Below, piece after piece: positions 10,470-18,724 of a stretch of 45,180 nt of DNA. The translations under genes and the position numbers were made by a program. Location of the stretch: assembly GCA_900315395.1 (NCBI GenBank), contig OMZC01000028.1:1-45180 (forward strand). The letters run 5' to 3'. The DNA is from an uncultured Gammaproteobacteria bacterium. Lineage in GTDB: Bacteria > Pseudomonadota > Gammaproteobacteria > Enterobacterales > Succinivibrionaceae. A model generated the notes under the pieces. It did no database searches and was not told where the DNA came from. It saw only the letters and a list, made by a program, of their open reading frames with translations. Positions within the stretch are counted from its first letter, which is position 1; each line of letters starts with the position of its first letter.

Positions 10470-12164
10470 TTATTTCGCCATAATTAGATAATCATTCACC
10501 TCTTTAGGTATTCTGTCCTTGTATATAGTTGATGGCAACACAATAATTGTATTGTACTTAGCTCTTGAAGTTGCCACATTAAATAATTCAGGTTCCAATG
10601 AATATGTTATTGAAGCGTTTGGAATGAGAAAAATGCAGTAATGTACCGTGAGTCCCTGAACACTATCTATGGTTTCAATCTTTAAATTATCTGGGTAACT
10701 GCTTCCATTCCAGTTTCTATTGAAATAATTCTGTAGTGCTCTTTTTGTCTCCTTAAATTTTGATAGCACTGCAATTTCAGCTTTAGGATCCTCAATAAGG
10801 ATCTTTCTGGTCACCTCATAAATGTATTCATTTGCGTTTTGAGGAGCCTTCTTTCCAACTTCCATATCTAATTCTTTTATTACAGGCCCTCCTTTCGTAT
10901 TTAAATCAGGAATACCAGTTATTACTTTTTGGTGAATGGATACTGAGTGTAGTAAGTTGTTATAAAAAACACCTGTGCATTCGGCGCCACGCTGTGTCAA
11001 TAGATATGTATCGCTTAGCATATAAGAACTGTAAACAAAATAGTTACAGATAGTCTGGAAGCCTTTTATTATGTCTGATCTGAAAATTAAATCCTCGTTT
11101 GTCAAAACAATTGGAGGTAGCTGTTTCTGATCTCCGATTAAGATTACTTTGCGGCCTAATTTCATTGCCGCGGCTATCATTGGAAGTAAAGCCTGACTGG
11201 CTTCATCCATAATGATGTAATCAAATGGGATATCAGTAATATCGAGTGCCCAGCCACTTGCCACATAAAATGTTGCGAGAGTCAGATTTCCATTGGTGGC
11301 ATTACATTTGTTATCCTTTATTCTCTGCAGAGTAGGCAGTTCACGTAACTCATCTACTGTAAGGCTTGTCTTTGACACCTTTCCATTTTCAATAAATTCA
11401 CGTAAATCATTTTTCTTTGCAAGTTCAATGAGAGCCTGATTAGTCAAAGCAGTAACCAGTACACTTTTACTCTCTTTTAACAGTTTTGATGCAAGCTGAG
11501 CCATTCTGGTTGTTTTACCTGTGCCGGGAGGGCCTTGTACAACAACGCATTTTTCTCCTGTCAAACTGTTAAGAATCAGCGAAACAAGATCAGTGTGAGC
11601 ACCTACTTTTTGGGGATCCCACTGATGATTATTTTCAGAGAAATTCAGTATATGTCCCGACTCTGGATTATTCTCATCCTTCACAATCTCTATAAGATTG
11701 AGCAGATATTGCAGAGGCGGATCTTTTGGACCAAATGCAATAATGGTTTTGCCTGGTTTCAGAAGTTCAAGAAAATCAACAGTCAGGTTCTTAATACCAA
11801 CAAGACAGAAAGATGGATCATCAGATTTACTAACCCACGCACATAGACAATCTGAGTAATCCCTCTGGTATTTATCACGCAGACTTTTCCACGACAGATT
11901 TCCCCAGTTTTTGAATTTTTCCATTTCACCTATTAGGTATACTGCTGTCCAAAAAGTTTTTTTTGAGGGAATATTATCAGAGTTTCGAATCTTGAATACA
12001 GCAAAACCTGCAGCATTTACTGTCTGGAACATTCCGACAAAAACCTCGCCTCTGTCCTTCAGTAAAGAGGCTTTAGTCTGCACTGTTGTTTCGTAGTTCT
12101 TTTCCTGAGTTTTCAGTTCATTATCAAGAAAATCTATATAATCCTGTCTTGTATATTTCATCAT
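10470..12164 (-). CDS. SF1B UPF1/Dna2-like helicase
   Basis: This 564-aa protein belongs to the Dna2/Nam7/UPF1 helicase clade. An N-terminal domain of about 190 residues (including AFGPKDPPLQYLLNL) is followed by Walker A GPPGTGKTT (about residue 210), Walker B/motif II IIMDEASQ, motif III LIGDQKQLPP, and C-terminal motifs ETIDSVQG and FNVATSRAK. Such enzymes unwind DNA or RNA 5' to 3'. Its ATG overlaps the stop of the upstream HSP90-like gene (ATGA, 12161-12164), so the two are translationally coupled and presumably act together. I expect a defence role by context, not by direct evidence. Confidence 0.85.
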   Translation of the reverse strand: MMKYTRQDYIDFLDNELKTQEKNYETTVQTKASLLKDRGEVFVGMFQTVNAAGFAVFKIRNSDNIPSKKTFWTAVYLIGEMEKFKNWGNLSWKSLRDKYQRDYSDCLCAWVSKSDDPSFCLVGIKNLTVDFLELLKPGKTIIAFGPKDPPLQYLLNLIEIVKDENNPESGHILNFSENNHQWDPQKVGAHTDLVSLILNSLTGEKCVVVQGPPGTGKTTRMAQLASKLLKESKSVLVTALTNQALIELAKKNDLREFIENGKVSKTSLTVDELRELPTLQRIKDNKCNATNGNLTLATFYVASGWALDITDIPFDYIIMDEASQALLPMIAAAMKLGRKVILIGDQKQLPPIVLTNEDLIFRSDIIKGFQTICNYFVYSSYMLSDTYLLTQRGAECTGVFYNNLLHSVSIHQKVITGIPDLNTKGGPVIKELDMEVGKKAPQNANEYIYEVTRKILIEDPKAEIAVLSKFKETKRALQNYFNRNWNGSSYPDNLKIETIDSVQGLTVHYCIFLIPNASITYSLEPELFNVATSRAKYNTIIVLPSTIYKDRIPKEVNDYLIMAK

Positions 12165-15100
12165 ATATCCATCAATGTGTTATCGCCTTGAATTCCACTG
12201 TTTCTATTAAAGATTGACCTGATTGATTCTGTATTCTGGTTTATATTGAAACTGTCGAAGTCAAAATGTAATTCTTTAAAGTAATGTAAAGCTGAACAGA
12301 ATTTTTCTATACAGTCATCGGTATCAAGATTTTCTGTGCTAAATGAAAGAGAAATTCGAGATTGATTTTTTATTAAATCTTCTTTTGTTTTTTTTATTAT
12401 GTCATTTCCTGTGTATATCAGCAGATAGGCTGAACGTTCAAAAAGGTATTCCCATTCTGTAGGATTAATCTTAAATGGCGCATCCTTTTTCTTATAGCTT
12501 TTCAGTACAATAGAGATATTATTTCCATCAGAATCTGTTACCTCAACTGTTGAGTGGTAATAAGGCTTACCATTCTCATCGTAGCATCCATAATTCTGAG
12601 GGAAAGCCCATTCGGGCTTTTTCTGCATCAGATACCTTTGAGCTTCAACTTGTGCATCGCACATTGCTGATTTAGAAAGAGCAGAGTCTTCACTTTTTCC
12701 TATCGTGGAAAAAATATCAGCGCCTGCTGCTGTATTATCATCACTATTATCTTCAGCATTGATTAAGTCACCATCTTCAGAAGCCTCTGCAGCATGGAAC
12801 TCTGCTGAATTAAACATACTTACATCATAGCCGAAGTCTTCAAGATAATCTTTTACTGACTGATGATTATCTGTCAGAAAAATAACCATCAGCTTACTGC
12901 TCTCACTGGCACTAATCTTCAGAAGAGAGCATAGATATGTAATTAGAGGCTCTATCAGAGTAGGAGTTATTTTCCCTGTATAGTAGAAGCAATCTCCATT
13001 GTAGTATGTTGATTTAGAGATGGTGTCCTTTTTTTCGCCATAACTTAAGGCAATTGAATCACATTTGTAAAAATGAGCCTGTTGTACCTTATTCCTCATT
13101 TTATTTGTATTTTCTTCAGAAAAAGCTGAGGAATCCTCGGATTTCAGTACTGATATGTACTTTAACTTGTTAAAAATCAGATTCTTTAGTTCATCCTTCT
13201 CGACAGAATTATTGAAGTCTGGAGTTACGTCTTTCTGAGTAATAACCCTTACGCCGAAGGTCTTTAAAAGCTCGAGAATGCTTTGACCAGTCTTTCCACA
13301 ATAAGCTTTATGATCGTTATTTTTAAATCCATCAACCAGGATATATGTCAGTGATGAAGGAGGAAGGAATTCTCCTGATTCAGCCAGAATTCTATGTGTT
13401 TGCGCCCATTCTCTTATTACAGCAGAATTCTGCTCCTCTCTCTCGATAATCTCCGTATATATTCTGGATATTTTTGTTTTCCTTTTACTAGGATTAAGCT
13501 CATCATCTAAGGAAATTCTTTCAAGAATCAGAAGTAAATCCTCAAGCATCAAAGTCTGCTTAAAATGAATAAGATCTATCCAGCTTTCATGAACTTTTGA
13601 ATCTATGGCAAGTACAGGGAGATACTTTCCCCCTAATTCCTGATTTTTAGTAGTGTTTATAAAGATATTTGTTGGTTTTTCTGATGTTCCTCTTGTAGTA
13701 GGAAAAAGTTGTTCGTTTGCAAGTATATACTCAATAAAAGACTTATATTTATTTCTAAACTCTAGAGGTGTTTGTCCGAGAAAACTACGAGTAACACACT
13801 CTTCAAACCAAGGAATTTGTCCGTAAACAGTATCGTGAGTTTCCCAAGAACTCCTGCTCTCGGATAATACTCTCGTAAAAATAAATTTATCTAGAGAATA
13901 TTGAGGATTACTGAATTTAATGAAATTAAAATAGAAAAGGGAGAAATGTATGTTCGTTAATAGATTCTCATAACGTATTCCAAATCTGTTTACGTAGTTA
14001 GAGAGATGATGTTCGCAATGTTTAAATTTTGTAGCTGTTTCTTTTATAAAATCAAAATCAAGTTCATCCGAAGAATAATCATATGCCCATACTCCTATTT
14101 TGTACTGTACACCACATTTTTTTAGAAAATATGACCAGTCTTCTGCATTATTCCCTTCTATATACCCCTCTGATACGTAGAGAGCTGACTCAGGATAGAC
14201 AGATTCCACGTCGTCATCTGGTCTATATTTTGTTCCAAGATAGAGACTGTAAATTGGTCTTAAGCTACCGTCTTTTGCCAAAAATAAAAGTTTATTCTTT
14301 TTTTCTGAATAGACATTTTTTTCTAAAAAATTTTTCTTCTTCCATTCTTTAAAAAGAAATCTTCCTAAAGAAATTGCATTTTCTTTAGTAATTAAATTTG
14401 GATTAACTATCAGGGAATTGATAAAAGTCTCATCTGATAAATCGTCCATTCCGAGTAATTTTAACCAATCAATTAATTTATGATCTTCTTTGATATTTTT
14501 ATAAATATCTTCATTCAAGATGAATAACTCAGAGGTATCTTTATTCTGACTCTGATATTCTGAAGGAAAAAAAAGCCCCTTTGGGCGTCTGAGCTCGCCT
14601 TTTTTATCCAAAAGAAATGAAATGTTACAAAGATCATTTTGGTACCTGATGCGCTCTGTATCAGATTCAGAAAAATACTTGTATATATAGCGGATAAAAA
14701 CAATGTTTTCTTTTAAAGACAGGCTTAATAGAACGGTTCTGTCTGCTATAAAATGAACTAATTCTTCAGTATCAAACAGGATAATATAATCTTTTGAATA
14801 GTCAGCAATTCCCTTATCATCAACATAATTATCTTCAGATAGACTATTTCCTGTTCTACTATTTAGATGCTGGATTAAAAGCTTTGAAAAAATTGCTCCC
14901 GCCTTAGAAAATTCGGTTTTATCAACTAATACCTCTTCCAGTTTCAGTAGACGGTTACCATTATGATTTGGGACAAATTCAATGGAATTCAATGCTTTTT
15001 TCAGTTCAAAGATGTATTCCTTTGTTAAAGAATCGTAATCAGGAAAACGATTTGGGAGAACCTCACAGTAATTGGAGTATCTTCTGGATATAAGTGAAAT

Positions 15101-16201
15101 AAACTTCAAATAAATACCCGGAATGTTTCTAAAAATGAGTTTATTCCACTCGCTTTGCTGATGGAGCTGCTGTCGACCAGCATCTGTTATAAAGTTAGAG
15201 TTAATCAGAAAAGGCTGTCTTAAACTACGGTAAGAGGTTGGTAGGAATGTGAATATTGAATTGCCATCTAGGGGAATAACTTTATTGTCTGATACCTGTA
15301 TAGCGAAGGAGATTTCAACGTTCTGTGCCTGTTTCAGTTTATCCGGGGTATTGAAGTCATGCTCAAGCTCATCTTTAATCTTCTCAGGTACAGCAACAGT
15401 ATCGGTATATAGAATCCAGCAGCTCAGAGGTTCATTGTTCCTAAATAAGGTTACCTTGGATATATCGTTATTTAATGCTTCTGTCTGTTTCTTGCCAACA
15501 CTGAAAATTGTCCTGCCATTATGTTCATAACGAATATTTACATTATTACTTCTAAGAAACAGCAGGAACTGTATATTGGAGAACAGGTTTTCTATCTGAT
15601 TTGCGATTTTCTCTGATTCTTTAGTATGTACTACAGTAACAACATTAAAAGCAGGATCACATAATGTCTTTAACTGTGGAGAATAAATAGGGATAACCTG
15701 CCAGGGAATATCATCTGGTTTCAGCTCTCCTTCTTTTGGAGGAAAACTTGGCATCAGAGAAAAAGCATTGTTTTTATCAAACTCAAAGCAGAACTGATTG
15801 CTGATAATACTAACTCGATCAACTGATGGCATAAATACAGACTTAAAACCTATACCCTTATAACCGATTTTTTTACTGTCGTTAGATTTTGTACCATTAC
15901 CAACGTCGCAGACACTTTCAACATCTTTCTCATTAAAGCCTTTGCCGTTATGCATAAATACTATTCTGCCATCTTCAGACTTAATAAGAATGTTTAATGT
16001 ATCTCCCAGTGTATCAGTAAAGGCATCAACCGCATTCTGAAGAAGTTCATATACAAATCTTTCCGGCTCTGTATAAATGCCAACAGATAACTGCATAAGT
16101 GATTTAGCCTGCATTCTAACCTGTGAGGCATGCTTGTAATCAGTTCTCTCACGCTGTAGTGTCTTTATGAATTCTTCTTTTGTGTTCAATGTAAAATCCA
16201 T
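12161..16201 (-). CDS. HSP90/sacsin-like ATPase with NO VEIN-like C-terminal domain
   Basis: This is a 1346-aa protein. The N-terminal GHKL ATPase has ELLQNAVDAF (about residues 46-55, N-box), HNGKGF (about 79) and GYKGIGFKSVF (about 113), the pattern of sacsin and plant NO VEIN proteins. A long helical middle follows, then an acidic low-complexity stretch (SEDGDLINAEDNSDDN, about 1130). The C-terminal domain (about 1190-1290) resembles DUF3883/NO VEIN, a restriction-endonuclease-like fold (AQVEAQRYLM, VEVTDSD, IVLKSYKK, YLLIYTG). The ribosome-binding site GAGGTAA precedes the ATG. It is coupled to the helicase at 10470. Pairings of GHKL ATPases and helicases occur in prokaryotic defence (for example Hma), but this lacks the methylase, so I do not name it. 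Confidence 0.85.
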   Translation of the reverse strand: MDFTLNTKEEFIKTLQRERTDYKHASQVRMQAKSLMQLSVGIYTEPERFVYELLQNAVDAFTDTLGDTLNILIKSEDGRIVFMHNGKGFNEKDVESVCDVGNGTKSNDSKKIGYKGIGFKSVFMPSVDRVSIISNQFCFEFDKNNAFSLMPSFPPKEGELKPDDIPWQVIPIYSPQLKTLCDPAFNVVTVVHTKESEKIANQIENLFSNIQFLLFLRSNNVNIRYEHNGRTIFSVGKKQTEALNNDISKVTLFRNNEPLSCWILYTDTVAVPEKIKDELEHDFNTPDKLKQAQNVEISFAIQVSDNKVIPLDGNSIFTFLPTSYRSLRQPFLINSNFITDAGRQQLHQQSEWNKLIFRNIPGIYLKFISLISRRYSNYCEVLPNRFPDYDSLTKEYIFELKKALNSIEFVPNHNGNRLLKLEEVLVDKTEFSKAGAIFSKLLIQHLNSRTGNSLSEDNYVDDKGIADYSKDYIILFDTEELVHFIADRTVLLSLSLKENIVFIRYIYKYFSESDTERIRYQNDLCNISFLLDKKGELRRPKGLFFPSEYQSQNKDTSELFILNEDIYKNIKEDHKLIDWLKLLGMDDLSDETFINSLIVNPNLITKENAISLGRFLFKEWKKKNFLEKNVYSEKKNKLLFLAKDGSLRPIYSLYLGTKYRPDDDVESVYPESALYVSEGYIEGNNAEDWSYFLKKCGVQYKIGVWAYDYSSDELDFDFIKETATKFKHCEHHLSNYVNRFGIRYENLLTNIHFSLFYFNFIKFSNPQYSLDKFIFTRVLSESRSSWETHDTVYGQIPWFEECVTRSFLGQTPLEFRNKYKSFIEYILANEQLFPTTRGTSEKPTNIFINTTKNQELGGKYLPVLAIDSKVHESWIDLIHFKQTLMLEDLLLILERISLDDELNPSKRKTKISRIYTEIIEREEQNSAVIREWAQTHRILAESGEFLPPSSLTYILVDGFKNNDHKAYCGKTGQSILELLKTFGVRVITQKDVTPDFNNSVEKDELKNLIFNKLKYISVLKSEDSSAFSEENTNKMRNKVQQAHFYKCDSIALSYGEKKDTISKSTYYNGDCFYYTGKITPTLIEPLITYLCSLLKISASESSKLMVIFLTDNHQSVKDYLEDFGYDVSMFNSAEFHAAEASEDGDLINAEDNSDDNTAAGADIFSTIGKSEDSALSKSAMCDAQVEAQRYLMQKKPEWAFPQNYGCYDENGKPYYHSTVEVTDSDGNNISIVLKSYKKKDAPFKINPTEWEYLFERSAYLLIYTGNDIIKKTKEDLIKNQSRISLSFSTENLDTDDCIEKFCSALHYFKELHFDFDSFNINQNTESIRSIFNRNSGIQGDNTLMDI

Positions 16202-16414
16202 GCAGGTATTACCTCAATTCAGAAAGTTTGTATACCATAACAAATATAATAATTTTTTTAGTTTTGAACAAGTTATTTAGAAAACAGTTAAAGACTAAAA
16301 AAAAAACACAGATATTATCTTGTATATTACAAAGAGCAATTCTTGATATAAAACTAATATGCTATTGTTTTACTATTGTACAAGTGAACTTCCGTATTTA
16401 ACAAAGGTCGTATT

Positions 16415-18214
16415 ATGAAAAAAAAAGAATATTTAGAAAATGTGCCAAAGGCTGAGATTGACACAGCACAAAAGCTAATGTCTCGATTGGATGAAATAAC
16501 AGCTCATCTTAAATCAAAATTTTATTTGTTTTATAACAGTATTTATAAAGACCTAAAGACTTATAATTCTGATTTTTTTTTCAAATGGGTTGATCAATGT
16601 CTTCTTCCTTATGGACCATTTCTCTTTTACGTTAATAACTATGTAAAAGAGACTCAAAATGAATGGTTCAGATACATTGGACCATCTGCCTCTGAAATGA
16701 ATGAATTGTACACATATGGAATTTGGGAGCTATCAAAATCAGTCTATAGATTTGATGAAAATTTGTTAAAAAGTTTACCAAAACAGCGGTTAGATGTAAA
16801 AATACCCGCCCATGTGCTTAAGAATCTTCCTGAATGGTGTGTTTATGTTGAAACTTCCTCTTGGGATATCTCTGGACCTGCTCCATACGGATATTTTGCC
16901 TTAGTAGATTATCATCCCCAGGACGGTTTTATCTTAAGGATTTCATTAGATTTTCCAACTTTTTTATTGCCTCTAGGATTTGCGTTAAACCCAAACAATT
17001 CATTCGAAGAAGTTTTAAATGATGAGGAAACACACTATTACAACAGAGAATCCGAGTATTCTGATATGAATGATGCTCGCATAAAGGCAGAAGAATATGG
17101 ATTAAAAATAAATTATAAAAGACAAGTTTTTTCAAATCCTAAAGAATCACAAAATGTGTATTCTGTAGAGTGGAAGGAATACGCAAAAGAAGTTCTCAAA
17201 AAGATCATCCCTCAGCTTTTATATCTTTGTGCTGCAAACAGAGAATTGTCAAATGAAACAAATCCATCGCAACTTATAACAAGATCAACTCTTACTGTTT
17301 CTAAAGACAAACAACCTTTTTTATCTGTTAATGAAAAGCCTTGTTATATTTACGTTGGAAAGACAACTGGAAGTTTACTCAGAGATACAACAGAACCAAT
17401 TAACTTTGATTTCATAGGAAAAGATGTTAACCAATATATTGAGATCAAACACAAGCAAATTAAATCTATTAGTGAAACAAATAGAGATGAAGAAAAAAAT
17501 ATAGAAATGATAGTCTCCCTTGCAAACTCTATGAGTGCTGTATTGGAACAATATAAGGAAACACAAAAGAGTCTTCAAAGAATAAGCAAAGAAAATCTTG
17601 AAATAAAAGAAGATAATAAGAAATATTTTGATGAAATCATTGCATTGGATAAAGAACTAGCAGACACACATAGAGAATTCGCAGAAGCTCTAGAACAACA
17701 AATAAAAGATTTTTATGGAAATTCCAAAGAAGAATTGCAAATAGACAATCTACACCTTGATGTTATTCGCAAAGTTATCCAGGATAAAACTTTGACTGCA
17801 ACTGAATGTCTTAAGTTAATTGAGTATTGCTATGCTGATAGAGTACAGATCTTAAATAATGCATGGGCTTCAGCAAAAGAAATCGATTCTATTTTTACTA
17901 GGGGTGATAAATTAAAAAATCTGTTAATTAAATTAGTGACTGATTATTTGGATTGTTATTTAGAGAATGGAGATAGTAAAGCTAGGTTATTATTTGGAGA
18001 AAATTATGCTGCACAGGAATCTGAAACTGTTGAGACTAATCCAACTCTAAAGAAACAACGTACATTTTCAGGTGTTACTATGTTCCAACACCTAAAAATT
18101 GGAGTTGCACATAATCCATCAGAAACGGCCAGAGTTTATTTTTGGGTAAATAAGGATTCTCACAAAGTCTTAATCGGATATTGTGGAAAACATTTAGAAA
18201 TTAGTAAAAAATAA
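16415..18214 (+). CDS. AcrVA2-like domain fused to coiled coil and C-terminal domain
   Basis: This is a 599-aa protein. Residues about 60-330 recall the anti-CRISPR AcrVA2: LYTYGIWELSKSVYRFDE, then LPEWCVYVET (about 138), GYFALVDYH, a region around IPQLLYLCAANRELS (about 268), and a later SVNEKPCYIYVGKTTGS. AcrVA2 lowers Cas12a production. This protein is nearly twice as long, with a coiled coil (about 345-430), a helical domain (about 440-520), and a tail TARVYFWV..KVLIGYCGKHLEI. The tail resembles compact beta domains at the ends of uncharacterised toxin-like proteins. No cas genes are present, so the ancestral role is probably not Cas12a-specific. The assignment is from memory of AcrVA2, not a search. 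Confidence 0.55.
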   Translation: MKKKEYLENVPKAEIDTAQKLMSRLDEITAHLKSKFYLFYNSIYKDLKTYNSDFFFKWVDQCLLPYGPFLFYVNNYVKETQNEWFRYIGPSASEMNELYTYGIWELSKSVYRFDENLLKSLPKQRLDVKIPAHVLKNLPEWCVYVETSSWDISGPAPYGYFALVDYHPQDGFILRISLDFPTFLLPLGFALNPNNSFEEVLNDEETHYYNRESEYSDMNDARIKAEEYGLKINYKRQVFSNPKESQNVYSVEWKEYAKEVLKKIIPQLLYLCAANRELSNETNPSQLITRSTLTVSKDKQPFLSVNEKPCYIYVGKTTGSLLRDTTEPINFDFIGKDVNQYIEIKHKQIKSISETNRDEEKNIEMIVSLANSMSAVLEQYKETQKSLQRISKENLEIKEDNKKYFDEIIALDKELADTHREFAEALEQQIKDFYGNSKEELQIDNLHLDVIRKVIQDKTLTATECLKLIEYCYADRVQILNNAWASAKEIDSIFTRGDKLKNLLIKLVTDYLDCYLENGDSKARLLFGENYAAQESETVETNPTLKKQRTFSGVTMFQHLKIGVAHNPSETARVYFWVNKDSHKVLIGYCGKHLEISKK

Positions 18215-18269
18215 ATAATAAGGATCGCCTGCGCACTTAAATGGGTAAATGAGATTTATAGGGATAGTT

Positions 18270-18684
18270 ATGTTTAGTAAACAGCCTATTTACGGTACAA
18301 AACCAACGAGTTTTCCTCCAGAAACAAAGAAACATAACATAACCATTTTAAACTATATTCCATCAAGGTACAGGTCAATCCTTAGCCAGTAAGAAAATAT
18401 GAAAGTTTTGGATTTGCTTTCATGCTGTCTTTCTATGATTAAGATGACAAATCATCAATTGGTGAACCTGATTGGGCTTTAACTGATTTTTTTATTAGCA
18501 AAAGTAATCTACGGGAATATAAATAATTCCTCCGATGGATATGTTCCTCTTAATATAATTATTGAAACTTGTCTTTGAACCTTTAAAGCATGGAAACCAT
18601 TCTTTTAATGCTTTGACATATAATTTCAGAGGAAAAGTTGAGAAAAAAAATCCATGGTGGCTTACTATTTATATTTTAAAGTAA
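18270..18684 (+). pseudogene. Decayed coding remnant
   Basis: Protein-like segments appear in shifting frames. An ATG at 18270 with GGGATAG upstream gives MFSKQPIYGTKPTSFPPETK... to TAA at 18390. A later frame reads FAFMLSFYD-*-DDKSSIGEPDWALTDFFIS. A last segment reads HGNHSFNALTYNFRGKVEKK... NPWWLTIYILK and ends in TAA at 18682. Several stops and frameshifts separate them. The family is not recognised. It fills the gap between the AcrVA2-like and UvrD genes. Confidence 0.45.
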
Positions 18685-18724
18685 CTGTTCGATGATTAAC
18701 TAAGATAGATTTCTGGTAGTAAAA

